From: Candidatus Zixiibacteriota bacterium
GTDB lineage: Bacteria; Zixibacteria; MSB-5A5; GN15; FEB-12
DNA length: 64,000 bases
Reading direction: 5' to 3'
NCBI GenBank assembly: GCA_029860345.1
Contig: JAOUBJ010000002.1
Coordinates: 124,001-188,000, forward strand
The position numbers and the translations under genes are program-made. Below, piece by piece: positions 27,103-36,806 of this stretch. The notes under the pieces were generated by a model. That model saw only the letters and a program-made list of their open reading frames with translations, ran no database searches and was not told the DNA's origin. The first letter of the stretch is position 1. Every line of letters begins with the position of its first letter.

Positions 27103-28090
27103 AGGTATGTTGGAAGTTGCGTTGATATCATCGATAAAAGTCATCTTCGTGATCGCTGTGGTCATGACCGGCTGTGCTTACTCGACATATATGGAGCGCA
27201 AGGTTGTGGCCAGGCTGCAGCATCGTATGGGACCCACTTATGCCGGACCGTATGGATTGCTGCAACCCATAGCGGATGCCGTCAAACTGATTTTCAAAGA
27301 GGACATTGTTCCCAATCGCGTTGAGCATATTATCTTTGCCCTGGCGCCTATAGTCTCATTCGTCCCGGCCCTGCTCACCTTCGTGGTGGTGCCGTTCGGT
27401 GGCGAAATCGAGTTGTTCGGATATCAGATCCAGATGGTCGGCTCGGACTTGAACATCGGCATTTTGTTCGTGTTTGCAGTCACCTCGCTGGGTGTCTATG
27501 GCATCGTGCTGGCCGGATGGTCGTCGGGATCCAAATACTCTCTCATGGGTGGTATCCGGTCATCGGCCCAGATGATCTCTTATGAAGTGGGATACGGTCT
27601 GTCGATCATCGGCGTGGTGCTGGTGGCCAATACCCTTTCTCTGCGTGAGTTGGTAGAGAGTCAAGCCACCTTCGGTAGTTGGCTGATCTGGAAGCAGCCG
27701 CTGGGGTTTCTCTTGTATCTGACCTGCGCCACCGCCGAGACCAACCGAGCTCCCTTTGACATGCCGGAAGCCGAATCGGAACTAGTGGGGGGATACCATA
27801 CCGAGTATTCGTCGATGCGATTCGCCATGTTCTTTATGGGTGAATACGCCAACATGCTGGCCGTTGCGGCCATCGGAGCCACTTTGTTCCTCGGCGGCTG
27901 GCAGGGGCCGTACTTGCCGCCGGTAGTCTGGTTGATCTTGAAAGTTATTGCGTTCATGTTCTTTTTTATATGGTTGCGCGCTACCTTACCGCGTTTTCGC
28001 TATGACCAGTTGATGAACTTTGGGTGGAAAGTACTGTTTCCGCTGGCCTTGTTGAATACCATGGTAACCGCGGCGCTGGTAATGTTGTGA
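27095..28090 (+). CDS. nuoH: NADH:quinone oxidoreductase subunit H
   Basis: About 331 residues with eight or so membrane helices, joining the peripheral arm to the membrane arm and shaping the quinone tunnel. ERKVVARLQHRMGPTYAG and the quinone-site loop NRAPFDMPEAESELVGG are diagnostic. TTG 27092, ATG 27095 and ATG 27107 are in frame near the nuoG stop; I chose 27095 after AAGG. Overlaps nuoG. Confidence 0.95.
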   Translation: MSEGMLEVALISSIKVIFVIAVVMTGCAYSTYMERKVVARLQHRMGPTYAGPYGLLQPIADAVKLIFKEDIVPNRVEHIIFALAPIVSFVPALLTFVVVPFGGEIELFGYQIQMVGSDLNIGILFVFAVTSLGVYGIVLAGWSSGSKYSLMGGIRSSAQMISYEVGYGLSIIGVVLVANTLSLRELVESQATFGSWLIWKQPLGFLLYLTCATAETNRAPFDMPEAESELVGGYHTEYSSMRFAMFFMGEYANMLAVAAIGATLFLGGWQGPYLPPVVWLILKVIAFMFFFIWLRATLPRFRYDQLMNFGWKVLFPLALLNTMVTAALVML

Positions 28091-28109
28091 AATATTTTTT
28101 GACGGTGAT

Positions 28110-28622
28110 ATGGCAGTGAAAGAGATTATAAAAGCCCTCGGACATGTGATTTTCAAGATGCCTATCGGCTTTGCGGTCACGCTGAAGCACTTGTTCAAAC
28201 GACCGGTGACACTGGATTATCCGGCGCGCAAGAAGCCGATGACCCCACGCTACCGGGGGCGGCATTATCTGGAACGCTACGACGACGGCACCGAACGATG
28301 TGTCTGCTGCGGTCTCTGCGCCGCCGCCTGCCCGGCTGATGCTATCTACATGGAGCCTGAGGAATCTGAAAACGGAGAACGCCGCGCCGAGGTGTATGAG
28401 ATAAACCTGCTGCGCTGTATTTTCTGCGGTTTTTGTGAAGAAGCCTGCCCGGAAGAAGCTGTCTTTCTGGGACAAGATTACGAGTTTTCCGACTCGGAAC
28501 GGAACTCATTCATCTGGACCAAGGAGCAGATGCTGGTTCCGCACCCACGTCAGGACAATCCGTTCAAACGCATCATCCGCCGTGTGAGAAGAGTGTACGG
28601 CATACTGGATAAAACAAAATGA
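28110..28622 (+). CDS. nuoI: NADH:quinone oxidoreductase subunit I
   Basis: A 170-residue ferredoxin-like subunit carrying clusters N6a and N6b. Two 4Fe-4S motifs are seen: CVCCGLCAAACP (about 65-76) and CIFCGFCEEACP (about 109-120). It links the G/B clusters. Its stop overlaps the nuoJ ATG (ATGA). Confidence 0.96.
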   Translation: MAVKEIIKALGHVIFKMPIGFAVTLKHLFKRPVTLDYPARKKPMTPRYRGRHYLERYDDGTERCVCCGLCAAACPADAIYMEPEESENGERRAEVYEINLLRCIFCGFCEEACPEEAVFLGQDYEFSDSERNSFIWTKEQMLVPHPRQDNPFKRIIRRVRRVYGILDKTK

Positions 28623-29203
28623 GTCTCGACACGATCATTTTCGGAGCATCAGCAGTCATCGCCGTTTTTGGTGCGGTCATGATGATCGGCCAGCGCAATC
28701 CGGTCGCCTCCGTCTTATACTTCATCGTGTCGCTGGTGGCGCAGGCGGTTCTCTACGTGCAACTCGGCGCTCTGTTTTTGGGAGCGGTGCTGATAATTGT
28801 ATACGCCGGTGCAATCCTGGTGCTGTTCTTGTTCGTGATAATGCTTCTGAACCTTCGCGGGACGGAAGACTTTGGCGGCGGTTCGTCGCCGGTGAGTAAG
28901 TTTACCAAATTCCTGGTGGCCGCATTGCTCGCCGTGGAGTTAGGATTCGTCGTGAGGAACGGCGTGTTTCCGGACGCAGGCACCCAGACAATACTGCCTG
29001 ACGGTTTCGGATCGGTCAAAGCGGTGGCCGAGTTGATCTTCATGAAGTACCTCTATCCCTTCGAACTGACCTCAGTACTATTGTTGGTGGCCATCGTCGG
29101 CGCCGTGGTGCTGGCCGGTCGTTCGAGAGCATCAGAGTCAAGAGACAGGGTGGAGGATGCAGGTGCGGCAGGCAACCCTCCCATCGAAGAGGTGCATGGC
29201 TAA
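28619..29203 (+). CDS. nuoJ: NADH:quinone oxidoreductase subunit J
   Basis: A 194-residue membrane subunit with five helices. Recognised by its place and by the segment IIVYAGAILVLFLFVIMLLN (helix 3, which contains the pi-bulge region in structures). The C-terminal 30 residues form a hydrophilic tail rich in Arg, Glu and Gly. nuoK starts at the base after the stop. Confidence 0.93.
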   Translation: MSLDTIIFGASAVIAVFGAVMMIGQRNPVASVLYFIVSLVAQAVLYVQLGALFLGAVLIIVYAGAILVLFLFVIMLLNLRGTEDFGGGSSPVSKFTKFLVAALLAVELGFVVRNGVFPDAGTQTILPDGFGSVKAVAELIFMKYLYPFELTSVLLLVAIVGAVVLAGRSRASESRDRVEDAGAAGNPPIEEVHG

Positions 29204-29506
29204 ATGGTGACTATTCCTGCATTCCTGGTGGTAGCAGTGGTGCTGTTCGGGATCGGCTGTGTTGGCGTGATGATATCGCGCAACATCATAATTATGTTTA
29301 TGTGTGTGGAGTTGATGCTCAACGCCGCCAACCTGGCGCTGATCGCTTTCTCGCAAGCACTGGGCAAAGAAGATGGCCACGTAATGGTGTTTTTGGTCCT
29401 GACCGTCGCAGCGGCTGAAGCCGCGGTGGGGCTGGCTATGGTGATAATGATTTTCCGTAATCGCGAAACGATAAACATCGATCGGTTTGGGATACTGAAG
29501 TGGTAG
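29204..29506 (+). CDS. nuoK: NADH:quinone oxidoreductase subunit K
   Basis: A 100-residue three-helix subunit. The proton-channel Glu residues are in MCVELMLNAANLAL (about 31-44) and AAAEAAVGLAMVI (about 73-85). Length and motifs match the family. Confidence 0.95.
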   Translation: MVTIPAFLVVAVVLFGIGCVGVMISRNIIIMFMCVELMLNAANLALIAFSQALGKEDGHVMVFLVLTVAAAEAAVGLAMVIMIFRNRETINIDRFGILKW

Positions 29507-29518
29507 GTAAGAATTAAC

Positions 29519-31456
29519 ATGGCTGAGTATTTGTATCTGGTACCGGCCCTCCCGCTGGCCGGGTTCCTGATCAACGGTCTCCTGATCGGTCGTCTGCCGA
29601 GACCGGTGGTATCTTTTGTTGCCTGTGCTTCGATTGGTGTATCGTTTGTGGTCTCGGTCTTGCTCTTCTTCGATTTGAAAGGGCTGCCTGCTGACGGTCG
29701 TATAATCGAGCAGGTCCTCCTGCCGTGGATAATGGCCGGTGATTTCCATGTCAACATCGCTCTCATGCTCGACCCGCTGTCGGCCGTCATGATTCTGGTA
29801 GTCACCGGTGTCGGGTTCCTGATCCATGTCTATTCAATCGGCTACATGCACAAGGACCCCGGGTATGCCCGCTACTTCACCTATCTGAATCTCTTTACTT
29901 TCTCCATGCTGGTGTTGGTGCTGGCCGACAATTTCCTGTTCATGTTCGTCGGCTGGGAGGGCGTGGGGTTGTGTTCGTATCTTCTGATCGGCTTTTGGTT
30001 CGACCGACAGTCGGCCACCGATGCGGGCAAGAAGGCGTTCATCGTCAACCGTATCGGCGATTTCGGATTCTTGATAGGCATGTTTATAATCTTCTGGCAG
30101 GTCGGTTCGCTTGATTTTCAGACCGTGATGCACAGCGCACCCGGTTCGTTCGCGGCCGGTGGTACTTTGATCACCGCAGCTTGTCTTTTGTTGTTCGTGG
30201 GCGCCACCGGCAAGTCGGCTCAGATTCCGCTGTTTGTCTGGTTGCCCGACGCCATGGAAGGACCCACGCCGGTCTCGGCTCTGATCCACGCGGCTACTAT
30301 GGTGACAGCCGGCGTCTACATGATCGCCCGCAGCAATGTGCTCTTTCTGATGGCGCCGGATGCCTTAATGATCGTGGCTATAATCGGCGCCGCCACAGCC
30401 TTCTTTGCGGCCACCATCGGTCTGGCCCAAAACGACATCAAACGTGTATTGGCCTATTCGACGGTGAGCCAGTTGGGTTATATGTTCCTGGCTTGCGGCG
30501 TGGCAGCTTTCACGGCAGGTATCTTTCACTTGATGACTCATGCCTTTTTTAAGGCGTTGCTCTTTCTCGGGGCCGGCTCGGTCATCCATGCCATGTCCGA
30601 CGAACAGGACATGCGAAAAATGGGCGGCCTCAAGAAGTACGTGCCGATCACCTATGCGACGATGCTGCTTGCTACGCTGGCCATATCCGGCATTCCGCTT
30701 TTCAGTGGCTTTTTCTCCAAGGATGAAATCCTGTGGAAATCGTTCTCATCGCACTATGGCCATCCACTCTTGTGGGTGATCGGAGTTGTGACAGCCGGCT
30801 TGACCGCCTTCTATATGTTCCGGCTTGTCTATCTGACTTTCTTTGGCTCTGAACGCATGGACGATCACACTCGCGAACACTTGCACGAATCACCGAGATC
30901 CATGACTATGCCGTTGATAGTTCTGGCCGGTCTCTCGGTTGTTGGTGGGTTTGTCGGCTTGCCTCACGTGTTCGGCTTCACCAATTACTTCGAACAGTGG
31001 CTTGAGCCGGTAATGGCCGGTGCTTCGCAGCATGCTGCCTCGCAGGCCATGGCCGCAGGCGGCGGTAACACCGGACTGGAACTGGGTCTGATGGCCGTCT
31101 CGGTGCTGATGGTCGCCTTTGCCATTTATATGGCCTACCGAATATACAACCGGGCTCCGGAGATGGCGACCAGACTACGCGACAAGATGCCCTGGGCTCA
31201 TCGTATTCTGCTGAACAAGTATTTTGTGGATGAAATATATAGTGCTGCGATAGTCCGTCCGGTGGTCAATGGGTCCAAGTTCCTGTGGACGATTTTCGAC
31301 GTTCGACTGATCGACGGGCTGGTTAACGGGCTGGCCACAATCTATGGTGATATGGCCCAACTCCTCCGCACCGGTCAAACCGGACGGGTGCGCACCTACG
31401 CCACTTTGTTCGTTTTCGGCGTGGTTGTCATTGTGGCCCTGATGCTTTTTGGATAG
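29519..31456 (+). CDS. nuoL: NADH:quinone oxidoreductase subunit L
   Basis: A 645-residue antiporter-like subunit with about 16 membrane helices and a C-terminal lateral helix. GWEGVGLCSYLLIGFW holds the key Glu, and ATGKSAQIPLFVWLPDAMEG holds the proton-path Lys. GPTPVSALIHAATMVTAGVY is the classic signature. It pumps protons at the tip of the membrane arm. nuoM follows without a gap. Confidence 0.96.
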   Translation: MAEYLYLVPALPLAGFLINGLLIGRLPRPVVSFVACASIGVSFVVSVLLFFDLKGLPADGRIIEQVLLPWIMAGDFHVNIALMLDPLSAVMILVVTGVGFLIHVYSIGYMHKDPGYARYFTYLNLFTFSMLVLVLADNFLFMFVGWEGVGLCSYLLIGFWFDRQSATDAGKKAFIVNRIGDFGFLIGMFIIFWQVGSLDFQTVMHSAPGSFAAGGTLITAACLLLFVGATGKSAQIPLFVWLPDAMEGPTPVSALIHAATMVTAGVYMIARSNVLFLMAPDALMIVAIIGAATAFFAATIGLAQNDIKRVLAYSTVSQLGYMFLACGVAAFTAGIFHLMTHAFFKALLFLGAGSVIHAMSDEQDMRKMGGLKKYVPITYATMLLATLAISGIPLFSGFFSKDEILWKSFSSHYGHPLLWVIGVVTAGLTAFYMFRLVYLTFFGSERMDDHTREHLHESPRSMTMPLIVLAGLSVVGGFVGLPHVFGFTNYFEQWLEPVMAGASQHAASQAMAAGGGNTGLELGLMAVSVLMVAFAIYMAYRIYNRAPEMATRLRDKMPWAHRILLNKYFVDEIYSAAIVRPVVNGSKFLWTIFDVRLIDGLVNGLATIYGDMAQLLRTGQTGRVRTYATLFVFGVVVIVALMLFG

Positions 31457-33055
31457 ATGATGGAAAACACAATACTGACACTGGTGACATTCTTCCCGAC
31501 CATCGGCGTGCTCCTGCTCTTGCTGGTGCCGAGAGAACGACATGACAGCATCAAAGCAGTGAGCTTAATAGTTGCATTTGTAACTATGTTACTGTCGTTT
31601 ATGTTGTGGTCGATGTTCGATCCGGTGGCCAACGGCATGCAATTCGAGTATGACTTGCCCTGGGTGATGTCGATGGGTATCCACTACCACATGGGTATCG
31701 ACGGCATCTCCCTGGTGCTGATCGTCCTCACCACTATTCTGACCGTCCTGGCCATTCTCGCTTCGTGGCGTTCCATTACCACCGGCGTGAAGGGCTACTT
31801 CATCTGCCTACTGCTCTTACAGACCGGGATGATCGGCGTGTTCTGCGCTTTGGACTTGTTCTTGTTCTATGTATTCTGGGAAGTCATGCTGGTGCCCATG
31901 TATTTCCTGATCGGCGTCTGGGGCGGACCGCGGCGCGTTTATGCAGCCATAAAATTCGTGCTGTTCACCATGTTCGGGTCGCTCTTGATGCTGGTCGCAA
32001 TTTTGTATGTGCTCTTTCAGTATCAGGCGTTCTCTGGTGAGTACTCATTCGATTTGATGAAACTGGTATCCATGCCGACGGTCTACCGCGATCAGCTCTG
32101 GCTCTTCGGCGCTTTTGCCTTAGCCTTTGCCATCAAAGTCCCGTTGTGGCCCTTCCATACCTGGCTACCGGACGCGCATGTCGAGGCGCCCACGGCCGGC
32201 TCGGTGATTCTGGCCGGTGTGCTTCTGAAAATGGGTGCCTATGGTTTCCTGAGAATATGTCTGCCCATGTTCCCGGACGCCACTATGACATACCTGCCGT
32301 ATATATGCGTCTTAAGTTTGATCGCGATCATTTACGGTGCCCTCGTAGCGATGGTGCAGAAGGACGTCAAGTCGCTGGTGGCCTTTTCATCTGTCTCACA
32401 CATGGGCTTCGTCATGCTCGGGATGTTCGCACTCAACTTTCAGGGGATGCAAGGCTCGGTGTTACAAATGATCAACCATGGCATCTCCACCGGCGCACTG
32501 TTCCTGCTCGTCGGTATGATCTATGAGCGACGGCACACCCGCATGATTTCAGAATTCGGTGGCCTGGCCAGGGTGATGCCGTTCTTTGCCGCTGTCTTCT
32601 TGATAACGACACTTTCATCGATCGGCCTACCACTGACCAACGGTTTTGTCGGTGAGTTCCTGATTCTTTTGGGCATGTTTAAGGCCAACACTGTCTATGC
32701 CGTCATCGCGGCCAGCGGCGTGATACTGTCCGCCTGCTACATGCTGTGGATGTTCCAGCGGGTAGTGTTCGGCAAAGTCACCAAACCGGAAAACCAGGAG
32801 TTGACCGATCTCTCCTGGCGTGAAAAATTGATCATGGTTCCGCTGGTGTTGCTCATGTTCGGCATTGGTGTCTATCCCAAACCGCTGCTTGAGCGAATGG
32901 AACCGGCCGTAAAACAGGTACTGCAACACGTGGCCAGGGCACAGACAGTCAGACTAGACGAAGACGGACAAGTCAGAGAGATAGCTATCCAACCGGGAAA
33001 CGAACAACTAACGACCGCCCATTTGACCCAAGGAGGTATCTCATGTCCGAAGTGA
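31457..33055 (+). CDS. nuoM: NADH:quinone oxidoreductase subunit M
   Basis: A 532-residue antiporter-like proton-pumping subunit. FWEVMLVPMYFLIG holds the essential Glu; KVPLWPFHTWLPDAHVEAPT is the family signature. The last 40 residues are hydrophilic. The glutaredoxin-like gene begins within its last 13 bases. Confidence 0.96.
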   Translation: MMENTILTLVTFFPTIGVLLLLLVPRERHDSIKAVSLIVAFVTMLLSFMLWSMFDPVANGMQFEYDLPWVMSMGIHYHMGIDGISLVLIVLTTILTVLAILASWRSITTGVKGYFICLLLLQTGMIGVFCALDLFLFYVFWEVMLVPMYFLIGVWGGPRRVYAAIKFVLFTMFGSLLMLVAILYVLFQYQAFSGEYSFDLMKLVSMPTVYRDQLWLFGAFALAFAIKVPLWPFHTWLPDAHVEAPTAGSVILAGVLLKMGAYGFLRICLPMFPDATMTYLPYICVLSLIAIIYGALVAMVQKDVKSLVAFSSVSHMGFVMLGMFALNFQGMQGSVLQMINHGISTGALFLLVGMIYERRHTRMISEFGGLARVMPFFAAVFLITTLSSIGLPLTNGFVGEFLILLGMFKANTVYAVIAASGVILSACYMLWMFQRVVFGKVTKPENQELTDLSWREKLIMVPLVLLMFGIGVYPKPLLERMEPAVKQVLQHVARAQTVRLDEDGQVREIAIQPGNEQLTTAHLTQGGISCPK

Positions 33056-33255
33056 TTATCTATACCAAGGAGGGATGTCCGTACTGTGCCGCCGCCAAAA
33101 AGCACTACACGGAACAAGGCGTCTCGTTCAACGAAATCGACATCAACGTTGAAGAGGGAGCCAAGGACAAGCTGCTTTCAATAACCAAAGGTGAGCGCAT
33201 CGTCCCGGTCATCATCGAAGGAGATGATGTCAAGCTCGGTTTCGGAGGCGGTTGA
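33043..33255 (+). CDS. Glutaredoxin-like (Uxx-star type) small protein
   Basis: A 70-residue protein. CPYC near residues 12-15 (EGCPYCAAAKKHY) is the glutaredoxin active site; ERIVPVIIEGD carries the cis-proline, as in thioredoxin folds. The ending VKLGFGGG is reminiscent of the small Uxx-star (seleno)protein families, in which the first Cys may be selenocysteine; here it is a Cys codon. An AAGGAGG site lies upstream of the ATG. It overlaps nuoM by 13 bases and sits 49 bases before nuoN, so it is transcribed with complex I. Confidence 0.8.
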   Translation: MSEVIIYTKEGCPYCAAAKKHYTEQGVSFNEIDINVEEGAKDKLLSITKGERIVPVIIEGDDVKLGFGGG

Positions 33256-33304
33256 GGATTCTAACTGATGGGCGGCGGTCGTCGCCCGAAGAAAAAACGA
33301 GATT

Positions 33305-34750
33305 ATGGACTTTACGTCGGCCTCGATAAATTTCGAACTGATCTACTCGGAAATCGCGCTGTTATCTGCCGCCTTTCTGATTTTGGTAACTTCTGCCCAG
33401 CGGCATATCGCACGTTTGGCCCCGCTGGTAGCACTGCTTGGTATGGCCGTCTCTATGTTCTATGCTGTGCAGCAGTGGGGCAATCAGATGTCCGGGTTCT
33501 TCGGTATGGTCACCTGTGATGATTTCGGCACTGCATTTAAGATACTATTCCTGATCGTGGCCATGTTGGTTTTGTTGATTGCGCATCGTTACCTCTCGGT
33601 CAAGCGAATCAGCAACCCGGAATTCTACGCCCTACTTTTGATTTCGACTATGGGCATGATGGTGATGGCCAACACGACCGATTTGCTGGTCATGTTCCTG
33701 GGCCTTGAAATCATGTCGGTACCGCTGTATGTCATGGCCGGGTTGGCCCGGCGGTCGCTTGAGTCGAACGAAGCCGGCATCAAGTATTTCATCATGGGCG
33801 CGTTCGCCTCGGCCTTTCTACTGTTGGGCATCGCCTTTGTGTTCGGTGCGTCGGGCACGACCGACCTCAGACGCATCGTGGCCGATTTCAGCTTCATTGT
33901 CTCCAACTTCAGCTACTACCTGTACGTCGGTGCCGGTCTGATTCTGATCGGATTCGGCTTCAAGGTTGCGGCGGTGCCGTTCCACAGTTGGGTGCCTGAC
34001 GTCTACCAGGGTGCGCCGACACCGGTGACAGCGTTCTTCTCGGTTGGACCCAAAGCAGCCGGTTTTGCGGTGATGCTGCGCATCTTCCTGTATGGTTTTG
34101 CACAAATGGACCTCTTGAGTGATTTGTTCTGGATACTCGCGGTGCTAACGATGACCGTCGGCAATATCCTGGCCCTCAAACAGGACAATGTCAAACGAAT
34201 GCTGGCCTGTTCTTCGATAGCGCACGCCGGGTACATACTGGTGGCTCTTTGCGTCGGCTCAAGCGATGCTCTGGCGGCAGCCTTGTTCTACCTTGTCGGC
34301 TACGCAATGTTCAACCTGGGCGCTTTTGCGGTGGTGACGCTCCTGGAAACGCGGTCCGGATGCAAGTCTGACTTCACTGAGCTAAACGGCATGGCATCAT
34401 CTGCGCCGTACTTGTCGGCGGTGCTGGCCTTGTTCATGTTCGCGTTGTCCGGATTCCCACCGACGGTCGGGTTCTTTGGTAAATTCTATGTCTTCTCAAC
34501 GGCTGTTAAGTCCGGTTACATATTGTTGACGGTGATCGGCGTTATGAATTCGTTTTTGTCGGTCTATTACTATCTGCGTGTGATCAAGACGTCGTACTTC
34601 GACAAACTTGAGGGCACGTTCGCACCGGTTACTTACTCTCCCGCTATCATGCTGGTGTTGGTGATAACTGTCGTCGGCACTCTTGGTCTGGGTTTCTTCC
34701 CGGACCAGGTACTCAAACTTTCCCAGTCGGCACTGTTTGCCTTTTTGTAG
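33305..34750 (+). CDS. nuoN: NADH:quinone oxidoreductase subunit N
   Basis: A 481-residue antiporter-like subunit with about 14 helices. FLGLEIMSVPLYVMAGL holds the Glu of the proton path, and VAAVPFHSWVPDVYQGAPTP is the family signature. It is the last of the fourteen nuo genes. The ATG at 33305 has no strong ribosome site, so translation may depend on the upstream gene. No clear terminator follows. Confidence 0.95.
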   Translation: MDFTSASINFELIYSEIALLSAAFLILVTSAQRHIARLAPLVALLGMAVSMFYAVQQWGNQMSGFFGMVTCDDFGTAFKILFLIVAMLVLLIAHRYLSVKRISNPEFYALLLISTMGMMVMANTTDLLVMFLGLEIMSVPLYVMAGLARRSLESNEAGIKYFIMGAFASAFLLLGIAFVFGASGTTDLRRIVADFSFIVSNFSYYLYVGAGLILIGFGFKVAAVPFHSWVPDVYQGAPTPVTAFFSVGPKAAGFAVMLRIFLYGFAQMDLLSDLFWILAVLTMTVGNILALKQDNVKRMLACSSIAHAGYILVALCVGSSDALAAALFYLVGYAMFNLGAFAVVTLLETRSGCKSDFTELNGMASSAPYLSAVLALFMFALSGFPPTVGFFGKFYVFSTAVKSGYILLTVIGVMNSFLSVYYYLRVIKTSYFDKLEGTFAPVTYSPAIMLVLVITVVGTLGLGFFPDQVLKLSQSALFAFL

Positions 34751-35280
34751 CAGGTAAACCTGTTTTTCGCGCTACGCACGCCTATGATTGACAGATATAC
34801 ATGTGTCGGGCGAGGTCGCCACGACACCACACCCAAGATCCAATTGTCATGCCGAGCGCGGTTCAAGGATCACTGTGTGGACGGCGGACCTCGTACTCTG
34901 CTCTTTCTTGTTCCCGTCGAGAGGTCGGTGGCCAATGGCCGGGGTGTGTTCCTCGTGGGGTTGAGTCAATAACACACCCCTAAATCCCCTCTCAAGAAGG
35001 GACTCCGAAGAAAACACCGGTGGGTCGACGGCCCTTGCGACTCTGACACACTGTCGTCCTGGGCGCAGTCGAAGGGCGAGCGTTCGACAGGCCCGAAGCG
35101 CAAAAAAAGTGATTTATCACCTTTGGCATTGACATGCTGCTCACACGGTCGTAACCTTTCATCGACGAACTCCAAGGTCCGAACACCAGGGAGATCGGCT
35201 GTTAGGTGTACGAATAATACCATAACTTAAGGAGACTCTAATCAAACTGTGGTTAGGGTCCTAAAGTAAGAGGATGAAGA
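34751..35280. other. Intergenic region before the TIR-TPR gene
   Basis: A 530-base gap. It holds an AGGTAAACCTG segment that recurs near 36700, a GTGTCGGGCGAGGTCGCC segment (34804-34821), a CCCCTCTCAAGAAGGG hairpin-like stretch near 34987, and a TCGAAGGGCGAGCGTTCGA hairpin near 35069. A promoter-like sequence is at 35129-35157. No gene recognised. Confidence 0.6.
35129..35157 (+). promoter_or_regulatory. Possible promoter for the TIR-TPR gene
   Basis: TTGACA (35129-35134), 17 bases, TAACCT (35152-35157). The -10 is weak (3/6). It lies about 120 bases before the ATG, leaving a long leader. Confidence 0.35.
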
Positions 35281-36660
35281 ATGACCGGTGACGCCACTAA
35301 GAACAGCGACATCTTCATAAGTTATTCAAGCAAGGACCGCGGTCGCATCGCTCCCTTGGTGGAAGCTCTGGAAGGAGTGGGGTGGGCTGTCTGGTGGGAC
35401 CGTAAGATTCCTGTCGGCAAGACCTACAATGAGGTCATCGAAGCAGCTTTGAACTCGTGCGGATGTGTGATCGTCGTCTGGTCGGAAAACTCGATTGAAT
35501 CTGAATATGTACGGGACGAAACCAGTGAGGCCAAGAGCCAGCATAAGCTCGTTCCCGTATTGATAGATCAAGTCAAACCACCCCTTGAATTCCGACGAAT
35601 CCAAGCCGCCAACCTGTTGAACTGGGCGCCGGAAGCTGAAAGCGCCGAGTTTGACGAACTCCTGGATGCCATCACGGACATGATAGGTAAACCTGAGAGT
35701 ACCCGGGATAGCCTGGACCAGGCTGAGGTAGGGGATGAGGATGAAGACGTCGATGACGATGAAGATGACGATGACGATGAAGATGAAGATGAAGATGAAG
35801 ATGAACTGGAGTCCGATGACTGGTTTGACAAGGGATACGAGGCTCAAGAACGCAACCAACACAAGAAGGCCCTGCGCTGTTACACCCGTGCCATCGATCT
35901 CGACCCCGATAGCGCCGAGACGTATTGCAATCGCGGCAACGCTTACGACTCTCTTATGCGATATGGTGATGCACTAAAAGACTACCGAAAGGCTATCCGG
36001 CTAGATCCGAATGATGCCGACATTTATCTAAACCGAGGCAATACATACAGCACACTGGAGCGTTTCGAGGAGGCATTGGAGGACTATAGTGCGGCCCTCA
36101 AACTTGAGCCGGATGATGCCTATGTATACGGACAAAGGGGATTCGTTTTGCATAGACTGGAGCGTTACGAAGAGGCTCTGAGGGACTACGATATGGCACT
36201 TAAGCTGGCTCCGGATGATGCCAATACGTTCCATCACAACAGGGGAGATGCATTCTTCGAACTGGGGCGTTACGATGCTGCTCTGAGAGAGTTCGGTGCA
36301 GCGATCGAGATTGACCCAGAGGACTTGTCTACGCTACAGGGTCTGGCCGAAGTGTGCATAATCGTGGGACGTTATGATGACGCATTCGGGTATGCCAAGA
36401 AAGCCCAAGCACTATCCCTGGAACATAAGGATTCATCCATTTCTTTGTATCTTGGATGCATTGCCCGGAAGTTGCTGGGACAGGATACTGAGGAAACGTC
36501 AGGCAGGTTCAATGAGTTGCTCCAAAAGGAGTTTCAGATCGATTGGTCTTTCAAGAAGATCGATGACTGGGTCAAGACCGCCGAATTATCTGACGATGTA
36601 CGGGAGTTTATTGTTGCGAAGACGGCGTTGCTGAAGACCAAGCAGAAGAAGAAGGAATAG
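35281..36660 (+). CDS. TIR-domain protein with acidic linker and TPR repeats
   Basis: A 459-residue protein. Residues 9-135 are a TIR domain (DIFISYSSKDR at the start; a VWSENS segment and SIESEYVRDE, where Glu80 lies at the position of the catalytic NADase Glu). Residues 152-180 are almost wholly Asp and Glu. Residues about 181-385 are six TPR units, such as ALRCYTRAIDLDPDSAETYCN. The tail (to 459) is basic at the end. TIR proteins may cleave NAD in defence or signalling; the TPRs would bind partners. It has no neighbour that is clearly a defence gene. ATG after AGAGGATG. Confidence 0.85.
   Translation: MTGDATKNSDIFISYSSKDRGRIAPLVEALEGVGWAVWWDRKIPVGKTYNEVIEAALNSCGCVIVVWSENSIESEYVRDETSEAKSQHKLVPVLIDQVKPPLEFRRIQAANLLNWAPEAESAEFDELLDAITDMIGKPESTRDSLDQAEVGDEDEDVDDDEDDDDDEDEDEDEDELESDDWFDKGYEAQERNQHKKALRCYTRAIDLDPDSAETYCNRGNAYDSLMRYGDALKDYRKAIRLDPNDADIYLNRGNTYSTLERFEEALEDYSAALKLEPDDAYVYGQRGFVLHRLERYEEALRDYDMALKLAPDDANTFHHNRGDAFFELGRYDAALREFGAAIEIDPEDLSTLQGLAEVCIIVGRYDDAFGYAKKAQALSLEHKDSSISLYLGCIARKLLGQDTEETSGRFNELLQKEFQIDWSFKKIDDWVKTAELSDDVREFIVAKTALLKTKQKKKE
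35734..35820 (+). repeat. Coding (GAT GAA) microsatellite in the acidic linker
   Basis: The acidic linker of the TIR-TPR gene is coded by near-perfect repeats of GATGAA and GATGAC. Slippage in whole codons would change the linker length without breaking the frame. Confidence 0.7.
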
Positions 36661-36806
36661 GTTGGTTGCGCGGTAGCACCCTTCGACTGCGCTCAGGGTG
36701 ACAGGTAAACCTGCTTTTCGTGGTGCACGGGGACGCGCCTCGCGCACGATCACTACAAATCCCACATTGAATGCTCGCGCCTATTCATCAATAAAGGAGT
36801 ATTCAC

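Noticed and set aside
33268-33519. Short plus-strand ORF beginning MGGGRRPKKKRDY between the glutaredoxin and nuoN
   Set aside because: It continues out of frame through nuoN; no support beyond the open frame.
35568-35831. Serine-run ORF on the minus strand
   Set aside because: It is only the reverse reading of the acidic-linker microsatellite.
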